Below, piece after piece: positions 17,252 to 24,613 of a stretch of 41,557 nt of DNA; position 1 is the first letter of the stretch; every line of letters begins with the position of its first letter. The notes below the pieces were generated by a model. It searched no databases and was not told the DNA's origin. It saw nothing but the letters and a program-made list of their open reading frames with translations. The position numbers and the translations under genes were made by a program. The stretch is from Cupriavidus basilensis (GTDB taxonomy: Bacteria > Pseudomonadota > Gammaproteobacteria > Burkholderiales > Burkholderiaceae): assembly GCF_029335485.1 (NCBI RefSeq), contig NZ_JARJLM010000482.1, positions 1 through 41,557 on the forward strand. The letters run 5' to 3'.

Positions 17252-19069
17252 CTATCCGCCGAAGGGGATCGGTCCGAGGTACTCGGCCAGCGGCCCCAGC
17301 GCGGCCACCGGCAGGAACAGCAGCGCGCCGACGATGACGATCGTGCCCAGCAGCAGCAGGCCGAAGGTCAGGGTGTTGTCGCGCATGGTGCCAAGGGTTG
17401 CCGGCGCGCTCTTCTTGCGGCCGAGGAAAACCGCCATGGCGATCGGCGCGATGATGGGCAGGTAGCGGCTGAACAGCATCACCAGCCCGGTCGATACATC
17501 CCACTGCACCGCGGACGGCGGCGGGGTGGGGTTGGCGTTGGGCCCGTAGCTGACGGCCAGGCCGTCAAAGGCCGAACCGTTATTGGCCGAGGCCGACGAG
17601 AACTGGTAGGTGATCTCGGTGAAGCCATGCGGGCCGGCGTTGGCCTCCGCCTTGGTGCCCCAGTCGGTCGCCGAGAAAATGCCGGTGGGGCCGAGGATCA
17701 GGATCGGGTGGATCAGCAGCGCGATCATGGCCAGTTTCATCTCGCGCGCGCCGACCTTGCGCCCGAGGTACTCCGGTGTGCGGCCCACCATCTGCCCGGC
17801 CAGGAAGACGCCCACGATCAGGAACAGCAGCAGGTTGATCATGCCCACGCCCTTGCCGCCGAACACGCAGTTGATCCACATGCCGATCAGCGGCGACAGC
17901 CCCGCCAGCGGATGCAGGCTGTCGTGCTCCGCGTTGACGGCGCCGCAGGTCACGTCGGTGGTGATGGCCGCGAAGGTGGCGCCGGCGGAGGTGCCGAAGC
18001 GCAGTTCCTTGCCTTCCAGGTTGCCCAGGTGCTGGTCCACCGGCAACGCCGGCTGCGCGGGTATCGTCAATACGGCAGGCATGCCCGCCACCGCGCCGCC
18101 CGGCATCGGGTAGTTGCGCGCAACCGGATGGGCCGTCAGCGCGGGATTGGGCTGCAGCGTGTCCCAGTAGATGGCCCAGCCGATCAGGCCGACCATCATG
18201 GTCAGCATTACGCAGTAGATCACCACCGCATGGCGCAGCCGCCTGAGCATGCGCCCGTACATCAGCACCAGCGCGAAGGGAAACACCATCATGGCAACCG
18301 TGGTCAGCACATTGCTCGCCGCCGTGGGGTTCTCGAACGGATGGGCGGCGTTCATGCCGTAGAAGCCACCGCCATTGGTGCCGAGCATCTTGATCGGTAT
18401 CACTGCCGCGATCGGGCCGACGATGATGGTCTGCGCCTTGGGCTGGCCGTTGTCGGCCATGCCCATTGCGCCGGCTTCCAGCGTGGCCACCGCATGCGCG
18501 CTCTGGTAGGTCATGGGGGTGCCCTGCTGGATGAAGATCACCCCGCACACCAGCGCGGCCGGCACGAACATATAGATCACCACCCGCCACATGTCGACGA
18601 AGAAGTTGCCGATGGCGGCCTCGCCGCGCAGCGCGCGGATGATGGCGGTCAGCGCGCACAGTCCCACCGCCGCCGACAGGAACATATTCGGCAGGATGAA
18701 GAAGATCTGGCTGAAGTTGGAGAGATGCTGGTCGCCCGAGTAATGCTGCAGGTTGGTATTGGTGATGAAGGAGATGACCGTGTTGAAGATCGTCGATGGC
18801 GCCAGCATGCCGCGCCCCAGGGGGTTGAGCGGCGCGACCGGCTGCAGGGCGAGCACGGCGTAGCCATAGACGAAGAGCAGGCCGTTGAATACCAGCAGGG
18901 CGACCGTGTATTGCTTCCAGTCCTGCGGCCCGCTGTCCAGGCGCGCTTCGAGCCAGCGCAGTCCCGGCAGCGGCCGGTACTTGCCGTCCATGATCCATGC
19001 CATGTACCGGCTCAAAGGGATGGAGACGGCGATGGCCAGGGCCAGGATGAGTAGAGGCAGGATCCACAT
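17252..19069 (-). CDS. kdpA: Potassium-transporting ATPase KdpA subunit
   Basis: KdpA is the K+-selective channel-like subunit, 605 residues (E. coli 557), related to Trk/Ktr transporters with four pore loops. The filter segments are visible as TNTNLQHYSGD, the GTNGGGFYG motif, TCGAVN, and ASANNGSAF. About ten membrane helices are evident. The extra length sits in loops, one of them a Pro/Ala/Gln-rich stretch near residues 335-355. It starts 32 bases after kdpF in the same direction, with a G-rich ribosome-binding sequence before the ATG at 19069. Confidence 0.97.
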   Translation of the reverse strand: MWILPLLILALAIAVSIPLSRYMAWIMDGKYRPLPGLRWLEARLDSGPQDWKQYTVALLVFNGLLFVYGYAVLALQPVAPLNPLGRGMLAPSTIFNTVISFITNTNLQHYSGDQHLSNFSQIFFILPNMFLSAAVGLCALTAIIRALRGEAAIGNFFVDMWRVVIYMFVPAALVCGVIFIQQGTPMTYQSAHAVATLEAGAMGMADNGQPKAQTIIVGPIAAVIPIKMLGTNGGGFYGMNAAHPFENPTAASNVLTTVAMMVFPFALVLMYGRMLRRLRHAVVIYCVMLTMMVGLIGWAIYWDTLQPNPALTAHPVARNYPMPGGAVAGMPAVLTIPAQPALPVDQHLGNLEGKELRFGTSAGATFAAITTDVTCGAVNAEHDSLHPLAGLSPLIGMWINCVFGGKGVGMINLLLFLIVGVFLAGQMVGRTPEYLGRKVGAREMKLAMIALLIHPILILGPTGIFSATDWGTKAEANAGPHGFTEITYQFSSASANNGSAFDGLAVSYGPNANPTPPPSAVQWDVSTGLVMLFSRYLPIIAPIAMAVFLGRKKSAPATLGTMRDNTLTFGLLLLGTIVIVGALLFLPVAALGPLAEYLGPIPFGG

Positions 19070-19101
19070 AGGGGCACCCCGGAAAAGTCAGATTCAGGCC
19101 G

Positions 19102-19182
19102 CTAGAACCACTCCGGCCGGATCAGGGCCAGCACCAGGTACACGAAGACAAACAGGGACAAGCCCGCGGCAAGCCAGGTCAC
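19102..19182 (-). CDS. kdpF: KdpF small membrane subunit
   Basis: A 26-residue single-helix peptide starting MTWLAAGLSL and ending ALIRPEWF, typical of KdpF, which stabilises the KdpABC complex in the inner membrane. The start is taken as GTG 19182 because GGAG at 19191-19194 is eight bases upstream and KdpF proteins often begin M-T-W-L. An ATG at 19197 in the same frame would add MGVTI but has no ribosome-binding sequence. The gene lies directly before kdpA in the expected order. Confidence 0.85.
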   Translation of the reverse strand: MTWLAAGLSLFVFVYLVLALIRPEWF

Positions 19183-19210
19183 GATGGTCACTCCCATGCA
19201 ATCAAGCGGC

Positions 19211-19306
19211 TCAAATGCGCTCGCAGCCAAGCAGGAACAATCCGCACAGGCCCATGCCGGCGAGGCCCAGCACGAACAGCAGCGGCAACCAGAGGAATAG
19301 ATTCAC
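19211..19306 (-). CDS. 31-residue membrane microprotein upstream of kdpF
   Basis: A GTG-started ORF with GGGGAG seven bases upstream encodes a 31-residue peptide that begins MNLFLWLPLLF and ends FLLGCERI. It is one strongly hydrophobic helix followed by a Cys-Glu-Arg tail. It is the first ORF downstream of the candidate kdp promoter and lies 28 bases before the kdpF start. Very small single-helix ORFs with a similar acidic/basic tail occur in front of kdp operons in other genera, from memory. A role as an accessory or regulatory subunit of the pump is inference. The good ribosome-binding site and the position make translation likely. Confidence 0.65.
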   Translation of the reverse strand: MNLFLWLPLLFVLGLAGMGLCGLFLLGCERI

Positions 19307-19411
19307 GTCGGTGCTCCCCGCATCACCCCGGGCGCCGTGCCTGGCTGTTCGATGGCCGGCACGGTTGCGGCCCTGCGACTGTCTTAGCTATAGAGGAGCC
19401 GGCGGCATCAT

Positions 19412-19440
19412 TGGATAAAGATGCGCGGGAAGGGTGTCAA
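19412..19440 (-). promoter_or_regulatory. Candidate kdp operon promoter
   Basis: On the minus strand, a consensus TTGACA (19435-19440), a 17-base spacer and TATCCA (19412-19417). The -10 is poor, as expected for an activator-dependent promoter. The predicted start near 19405 leaves a leader of about 100 bases before the microprotein GTG. Confidence 0.5.
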
Positions 19441-19451
19441 ATCCGTATAAA
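19435..19451 (-). promoter_or_regulatory. Candidate KdpE-type box facing kdp
   Basis: Minus-strand TTTATA, five bases, TTGACA. It has the same six-five-six layout as the E. coli KdpE site (TTTATA, five bases, TTTACA, from memory) with 13 of 17 positions alike. Its second half overlaps the -35 hexamer. Confidence 0.45.
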
Positions 19452-19464
19452 CGCCCGGCGGCGG

Positions 19465-19482
19465 GGCGCTACGCGAAGCGCC
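19465..19482. repeat. Small inverted repeat in the kdp/usp intergenic region
   Basis: GGCGCT and AGCGCC with a six-base loop. No T-tract follows, so it is not a terminator. It sits between the two candidate KdpE boxes. Confidence 0.35.
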
Positions 19483-19562
19483 TTGCCCGAGGGCGGACGA
19501 GGTGGCGGCGGCCAAGGATTCCGACGCTATCCCTACGGGTTCGCGATGCGCCGGCCGATCTC

Positions 19563-19579
19563 TTTACACAATCTTTGCA
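19563..19579 (+). promoter_or_regulatory. Candidate KdpE-type direct repeat facing the usp gene
   Basis: TTTACA, five bases, TTTGCA; in a longer view TCTTTACAC and TCTTTGCAC are direct repeats exactly 11 bases apart. OmpR/PhoB-family regulators, which include KdpE, bind repeats of this spacing. A TATACA -10-like box follows at 19590-19595 with no separate -35, the layout of an activator-dependent promoter, leading to the usp start at 19668. Confidence 0.45.
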
Positions 19580-19667
19580 CGGCCGGTTCTATACAGATTC
19601 CAGGGGGCCGAAAGCGATAGAAACAGCAAGCAAGGGCTCAGGTTCGAGCGTGGAGAAGGAGATTGAA

Positions 19668-20093
19668 ATGCTCAGAGTTCTGGTACCCGTCAACGGCTCC
19701 GCGCACGCGCTCGATGCGGTGCGCCACGCCGCCTTCATGTTCCGGGACCACTGTGTCTCGGAGGTGCTATTGCTCAACGTCCAGCCACCGCTGGAATTCG
19801 GCCGCGCGTCGGCCTATCACTCGCTGGCGGCGTTGCGCAAGCTGGAGGAGTCGAGCGGCGAGGCGGCGCTGCGCCCCGCGCGCCGCATCCTGGACGATGC
19901 CGGCGCCAGGTACGTGGCGCAGATCAAGGTCGGCGACATTGCGGAAACGATCGCACAGACGGCCGCGGCCAACCAGTGCGATGCCATCGTGATGGGCACC
20001 GCCGCACGCACCGCGGTCGGGGAACTGCTGGCCGGCCGGCTGGCGCACAGGCTGATCCGCTTGTCGCATGTGCCGGTCACCCTGGTCAGGTAG
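19668..20093 (+). CDS. Universal stress protein (UspA family), ATP motif degenerate
   Basis: A 141-residue single-domain UspA-type protein: MLRVLVPVNGSAHALDAVRHA at the N-terminus, VGDIAETIAQTAAANQCDAIVMG in the middle and a final strand VPVTLVR. The ATP-binding pattern G-2x-G-9x-G(S/T) of the UspFG type is not intact; the segment reads GTAARTAVGELLAGR. The protein is therefore probably of the non-nucleotide-binding UspA type. The ATG at 19668 has AAGGAG seven bases upstream. The open frame extends to 19434, but that part overlaps promoter elements and has no homology. It is divergent from kdp and convergent with the KimA-like permease. Direct binding of Usp domains to Kdp components is known in E. 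coli (UspC-KdpD); a link here is inference. Confidence 0.88.
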   Translation: MLRVLVPVNGSAHALDAVRHAAFMFRDHCVSEVLLLNVQPPLEFGRASAYHSLAALRKLEESSGEAALRPARRILDDAGARYVAQIKVGDIAETIAQTAAANQCDAIVMGTAARTAVGELLAGRLAHRLIRLSHVPVTLVR

Positions 20094-20111
20094 ATCGGGC
20101 AGGTTGCGCGA

Positions 20112-22079
20112 TCACGGCACATTCATCGGCAGCAGCACCATCTGCTTGCCTTGCAGGTGCAGCCGCGCCTGCAGCTCGCCGGGCGTCTGGTTATGCAGCC
20201 ATGAGGTAAGGAAGTTCACGTGCTGGAAGATCAGCTTGCTGGCGAAGCAGACGCTGTTCGGGTACTCGGCCGTTACCGTGTCGACCAGCTTCATGAACTC
20301 GCGCACCGGGTTGGTGCCGAACGCCGCGCGGGATTCGGCCGCCAGGCCGTGGCGCTGGCAGTTGGCCACGTAGTATTGCAGCGACTCGCCGATCGCGTGC
20401 TGCAGGCGGTGCAGTGTTTCCTGGCCCTCGTAGCTCTGGGCATCGACTTCGCCCACCGCCAGGAAAACCACGTTCTTGAAGTGCCCGGGAAACAGCCGCT
20501 CGACCCACAGCAGGGCATGCATGCTGACGCCGCGGTGCTTGCCCACCAGCACGATGGCGGTGGGCAGGTTGCGGTCGAGCGGCCGCACGCGGCCGGTATC
20601 GACCAGCGGCGGGCTGCCGGCGAAGAGCGCATCGGCCCGCGCCAGCTCGGCACGCGTGGCGGTGTAGTGCCGCTTGACCAGGACACACAGCCCGATCACC
20701 AGGCCGGTCACCAGCACCGTCAGCCAGCCGCCGGCGGTGAATTTCTCCACCAGCGTGATGACCAGCACCGTGGAGGTGACCGACAGGCCGAGCAGGGACA
20801 GCCCAAAGCGCACGATCCAGCGGCGCTCGCCGCGATGGCGCCACCAGTAGATGCACAAGCCCAGCAGCGACATGCTGAAGGTCAGGAACACATTGATGCT
20901 GTAGAGCACCACCAGCACCGCCACCTGGCCGCGCGTCCACAGCAGGATCAGCAGGCTGGCCACGCCCATCACGATGACGCCGTTCTGCCGCACCAGCCTG
21001 GCCGAAAGATCGCGGAAATGACGCGGCACCCAGTAGTCCGCCGCCATATTGGACAGCACCGCCGGGCCGTCGAGAAAGCCGGTCTGCGCGCCCACCAGCA
21101 GCAATCCGGCCTCGGAGGCCAGCACCACGGCGAGCAGGGCATGGCGGGACAGTTCGGAGCCCAGGCCGAGATGGCCGATGATACGGTTGAAGACCACCGC
21201 GTTCAGGGTTTGCCCTTCCACCGGCGTGGCGTTCCACAGCATGTACAGCAGGATGATGCCGCCGGCGGTGAAGGCCAGCGAACTCGCCATATAGAACATC
21301 GTCCACTTGCCGTTCGGCACGCGCGGCTCGGCCAGCATGTTCACGTTGTTCGAGACCGCTTCCAGGCCGGTGTAGGTGCCGCCGCCCAGCGAGAAGGCGC
21401 GCATCAGCAGCGCCGCCACCGCGACCGGTCCCATGGCCTGCGACAGGCTGGAAGCCTCCCCGACCGCGCCCGGCACCACTGAGGCAAGATGATCGCCGTG
21501 CACGAAGATCCCGTACAGGATCAGCCCCAGGTGCAAGACCACGAAGGCGAGGAAGATCGGCATCAGGACCAGGATGGATTCCTTCATCCCGCGGAAATTG
21601 AGCGCCGTCATCATGATCACGACCACCAGTTCCGTCGCCAGTTTGAAGGCTTGCGCTTCCACGGGCAGCAGGCTGAAGAACGCGTCTATGCCGCTGGCCA
21701 GCGACGTTGCCACGGTCAGCACATAGTCGACCAGCAACGCCGCGCCCGACACCAGCCCGGGACGCGGCCCGAGCAAGGCCGTGGCCACCCGGTAGCCGCC
21801 GCCGCCGGTGGGAAAGAGCTCAATGACCTGGTTATAGCCGACCGCGATGATAAAGACCGTGCTCGCGGTGGCAACGGCAAGGAACAGCGCCAGCGGCGTG
21901 TGAGCGCCAAGTGCCAGGAACGCCTCCTCTGGCCCGTAGCATGAGGACGATAACCCGTCGGCCCCGAGGCCGACCCACGCCAGCACCGGCATCACGGCAA
22001 TCGCATGGCGGGTGCCCGGCGCCAGCGGATCGAGGGGCTTGCCGGCGAGGAGCTTCCACCACTTCGATAGTGCCGCCAT
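20112..22079 (-). CDS. KimA-like APC-family (potassium) permease
   Basis: A 655-residue amino acid/polyamine/organocation-superfamily transporter with about twelve membrane helices and a soluble C-terminal domain of roughly 170 residues. Segments matching remembered Bacillus KimA (YdaO) include SSSCYGPEEAFLALG in the first helix, PTGGGGY, and GLVSGAALLVDYVLTVA. KimA imports K+ with protons. The C-terminal part (TAIVLVGKHRGVSMHALLWV onward) resembles the Usp-like domain of KimA. The ATG at 22079 is chosen because the extension to 22223 is Arg-rich with no conservation. The gene is 18 bases from the end of the convergent usp gene and next to kdpFABC, which supports a potassium role. The transported ion is inferred. 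Confidence 0.75.
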   Translation of the reverse strand: MAALSKWWKLLAGKPLDPLAPGTRHAIAVMPVLAWVGLGADGLSSSCYGPEEAFLALGAHTPLALFLAVATASTVFIIAVGYNQVIELFPTGGGGYRVATALLGPRPGLVSGAALLVDYVLTVATSLASGIDAFFSLLPVEAQAFKLATELVVVIMMTALNFRGMKESILVLMPIFLAFVVLHLGLILYGIFVHGDHLASVVPGAVGEASSLSQAMGPVAVAALLMRAFSLGGGTYTGLEAVSNNVNMLAEPRVPNGKWTMFYMASSLAFTAGGIILLYMLWNATPVEGQTLNAVVFNRIIGHLGLGSELSRHALLAVVLASEAGLLLVGAQTGFLDGPAVLSNMAADYWVPRHFRDLSARLVRQNGVIVMGVASLLILLWTRGQVAVLVVLYSINVFLTFSMSLLGLCIYWWRHRGERRWIVRFGLSLLGLSVTSTVLVITLVEKFTAGGWLTVLVTGLVIGLCVLVKRHYTATRAELARADALFAGSPPLVDTGRVRPLDRNLPTAIVLVGKHRGVSMHALLWVERLFPGHFKNVVFLAVGEVDAQSYEGQETLHRLQHAIGESLQYYVANCQRHGLAAESRAAFGTNPVREFMKLVDTVTAEYPNSVCFASKLIFQHVNFLTSWLHNQTPGELQARLHLQGKQMVLLPMNVP

Positions 22080-22303
22080 CTTCGCCACCCAGGAAACTAT
22101 TGCGGCGCAGCATCCAAAGCGCAGCGCCCGGCCCCGTGGCCAGCGGCGTTGCGGCGCGCGCCGGCGCAGGGGGATTGGAAGTCCCATGGGAATAATGTAG
22201 ATGGCAGGCTGGCCGACCGCCAAGGACGGCGTAGATGCCGTGGTGCGCTGCCGGAGCCGGGCGAGGCTGCGCGTGCGCGGCGTGCCACCGCCGCCAGCCC
22301 TGC

Positions 22304-23779
22304 CTATGCTGCCGGTCCTTGCTGCAGCGAGGCGATGACGCTGGCCAGCCGCGCGATCAGCCCGTCGATGGCGCTGGCCGGTACGCCGGCGTAGCCGAAG
22401 ACGAAGCCGTTGTACTGCTCCAGCGGGGTGCCGGGCAGGCGGTAGGTGCTCAGCGGCCGCACGATCAATCCCTGTTCGCGCGCCGCGCGGCTGACCAGGG
22501 TATCGGCAAGCGGCAACGCCAGCCGGGCGGACAGGTGCATGCCGCCGGCGCTGCCCGATACCGTCACGCTGCCGCGCAGGTGGCGTTCCAGCGCCGCTTG
22601 CAGGGCGTCGCGGCGCTGGCTGTAGCGCTGGCGCATGCGGCGCAGGTGCCGGGCGAACTGGCCGCTGTCGATGAAGTCGGCCAGTGCGACCTGCTCGGCC
22701 ACATGGCCGCGCCTGGATAGCTCGCCCAGGGTGCCGGCGACGGCGGTGGCCAGGCAGCGCGGCACCACCATGAAGCCCAGGCGCAGGGCCGGGAACATCG
22801 TCTTGCTGAAGGTGCCGAGGTAGATCACGGGCGCGTCTTCGCTGAGCCCTTGCACGGCAGACAGCGGCACGCCGTCGCGGCGGAATTCGCTGTCGTAGTC
22901 ATCCTCGATGATCCAGGCGCCGGCGGCGCGCGCGTCTTCGATGAGCTTGAGGCGCCGTTCCAGGCTGAGGATGGAGCCCAGCGGATACTGATGGGAAGGG
23001 GTGATGTAGATCAGCCGGGGCGGGGCGTCGCGCCATTGCCCGGGGCGCGGCGCCAGGCCGTCGGCGTCCACCGGCACCGGCTCCAGCTTCAGCCCGGCCG
23101 ACTGGAAGGCGGCGCGCGCGCCGCCGTAGCCGGGGTTTTCCACCCACGCGGTGTCGCCGGCGTCGGCCAGCATGCGCGCGCACAGGTCCAGGCTGGTCTG
23201 GGTGCCGTCGGTAATGAAGACCTGGTCCATCTCGCAGCGGACCCCGCGCGACACCTTCAGGTATTCGGCGATGGCATGGCGCAGCGCGGGCTGGCCTTCG
23301 ATCCTGCCGTAGCCGAGGTGGCGAGGTCCCATCTGGCGCCAGGCGCGTTCCACGCAGCGCCGCCATGCCGCCAGCGGGAAGCCCTCCAGGTCGGGCACAC
23401 CGGGCACGAAGGGCAGCAGGTCGTGCATGCCATCGCGGTCGCGCTGCAGCCCGCCCACGCGGCGCGACAGCTCGGCGACGCGCCCGGGCTCGCCCGCGCT
23501 ATGGCCGGCACGTGCCAGGCCCACCCGCGCCACCGTGGTGCCATGCCGGGTAGGCGCGACGAAGCCCTCCGCGGTCAGGCGTTCGTAGGCGTAGATCACG
23601 GAGTTGCGGGCCATGCCGAGTTCGGCCGCCAGCGTGCGGGTGGCAGTCAGCTGGCTGCCCTGGGCAATCCTGCCATCGAGGATGGCGCTGCGCAGGCATT
23701 CGTACAGCAAGCGCTGCCGGGTGAGCTTGCGCCCGTCGAGCTGCCGCGTGTAGGTCGAGACCAGCAGGCCATAGTCCAT
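22304..23779 (-). CDS. MocR-type regulator (GntR HTH plus aminotransferase-like domain)
   Basis: A 491-residue fusion of an N-terminal GntR winged helix (about 20-85; LAAELGMARNSVIYAYERL is the recognition region) and a PLP-dependent fold type I aminotransferase-like domain. The PLP lysine is in YLGTFSKTMFPALRLGF, with ENPGYGGARAAF and IIEDDYDSEFR as cofactor-site motifs. Such proteins (PdxR, GabR, TauR) sense PLP or PLP-amine adducts and control divergent genes. Here the divergent genes encode an FMN-split-barrel protein and a DMT transporter, which are the likely targets. The start ATG at 23779 is followed at once by the conserved DYGLLVSTY. The effector is not evident from sequence. Confidence 0.92.
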   Translation of the reverse strand: MDYGLLVSTYTRQLDGRKLTRQRLLYECLRSAILDGRIAQGSQLTATRTLAAELGMARNSVIYAYERLTAEGFVAPTRHGTTVARVGLARAGHSAGEPGRVAELSRRVGGLQRDRDGMHDLLPFVPGVPDLEGFPLAAWRRCVERAWRQMGPRHLGYGRIEGQPALRHAIAEYLKVSRGVRCEMDQVFITDGTQTSLDLCARMLADAGDTAWVENPGYGGARAAFQSAGLKLEPVPVDADGLAPRPGQWRDAPPRLIYITPSHQYPLGSILSLERRLKLIEDARAAGAWIIEDDYDSEFRRDGVPLSAVQGLSEDAPVIYLGTFSKTMFPALRLGFMVVPRCLATAVAGTLGELSRRGHVAEQVALADFIDSGQFARHLRRMRQRYSQRRDALQAALERHLRGSVTVSGSAGGMHLSARLALPLADTLVSRAAREQGLIVRPLSTYRLPGTPLEQYNGFVFGYAGVPASAIDGLIARLASVIASLQQGPAA

Positions 23780-23804
23780 TTGGTGGTTCCAGGTTTTGCG
23801 TTAT

Positions 23805-23822
23805 TCATGGGTCTAGTCATGG
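23805..23822. repeat. Direct repeat in the MocR divergent intergenic region
   Basis: TCATGG at 23805-23810 and again at 23817-23822, a 12-base period. MocR-family regulators often bind direct repeats in the shared promoter region, so this is a weak operator candidate in the 141-base gap between the two start codons. Confidence 0.3.
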
Positions 23823-23920
23823 TGCCACGAAAACCCTATCGTAGCTGCATCGCCGGACGCGCAGCGCTGCCACGCTGCGCTGGCGGAACCCGCCGCACAA
23901 CCGCAACCATGGAGCCCAGG

Positions 23921-24613
23921 ATGAACCACAAGCCGATGCCGCCGAGCGACCGTACCCGTTTGCGCCGCGTTGCCGAGCGCGGCCACTACGATCGCGCCAC
24001 GCTGCACGCGATCATCGACGCCGCCTATCTTTGCCATCTCGCCTTCACCGACGACAACGGCACCCATTGCATTCCCACCGCGTGCTGGCGCGAGGGCGAG
24101 CATCTCTATATCCATGGCTCCAACGGCAGCCGCATGCTGAAGCTGGCCGCCACCGGCAGCCAGGTCTGCGTGTGCGTGACGCACCTGGACGGCCTGGTGA
24201 TGGCGCGCTCGGCCTTCCATCATTCGATGAACTACCGCTCGGCGGTGATCTACGGCAGCTTCGAAGTCGTCGTCGGCGCGGCCAAGGCGGCAGCGCTGGA
24301 TGCGTTCCTGGAGCACATCGCCCCGGGACGCTCCGCGCAGGCGCGCCCGGGCGACGCCAATGAACTGGCTGCCACCACGGTGCTGCGCATCGGGCTGGAG
24401 GAGGCCTCGGCCAAGATCCGCAGCGGCGGTCCCAAGGACGACGAGGATGATCTTGCACTGCCGGTGTGGGCTGGCGTGCTGCCGCTGGCCTTGTGCGCGC
24501 GGCCGCCGGTGCCGGACGGGGAGCAGGCGGGCGAGCCGGCCTATGTGAGCCACTGGAGGGAGGGTGCTCCCGCGCCGGCGGTGCGGGCCGGCTCCGGCCA
24601 TGGCCAGCGCTGA
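23921..24613 (+). CDS. Pyridoxamine 5'-phosphate oxidase-like (FMN split-barrel) protein
   Basis: A 230-residue protein of the FMN-binding split-barrel group (NimA/PNPOx-like): RVAERGHYDRATLHAIIDAAYLC, HCIPTACWREGEHLYIHGS, SRMLKLAATGSQVCVCVTHLDGLVMARSAFHHSMNYRSAVIYG. These segments are typical of the family described as pyridoxamine phosphate oxidase-family or nitroreductase-resistance proteins. True PNPOx activity is not implied. ATG 23921 has GGAG at 23911-23914; an in-frame ATG at 23909 lies upstream of that sequence. The 3' end overlaps the next gene by 14 bases. Divergent from the MocR regulator, which probably controls it. Confidence 0.87.
   Translation: MNHKPMPPSDRTRLRRVAERGHYDRATLHAIIDAAYLCHLAFTDDNGTHCIPTACWREGEHLYIHGSNGSRMLKLAATGSQVCVCVTHLDGLVMARSAFHHSMNYRSAVIYGSFEVVVGAAKAAALDAFLEHIAPGRSAQARPGDANELAATTVLRIGLEEASAKIRSGGPKDDEDDLALPVWAGVLPLALCARPPVPDGEQAGEPAYVSHWREGAPAPAVRAGSGHGQR

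Noticed and set aside
15027-19054. Two long plus-strand frames opposite kdpB and kdpA
   Set aside because: Same antisense effect; low-complexity His/Gln/Arg content with no domain.
19465-19482. Inverted repeat as a terminator between kdp and usp
   Set aside because: No T-tract on either side and the flanking genes are divergent, so no transcript needs to end there.
19434-19667. N-terminal extension of the Usp protein
   Set aside because: It overlaps the candidate promoter elements and has no conserved residues; AAGGAG precedes the ATG at 19668.
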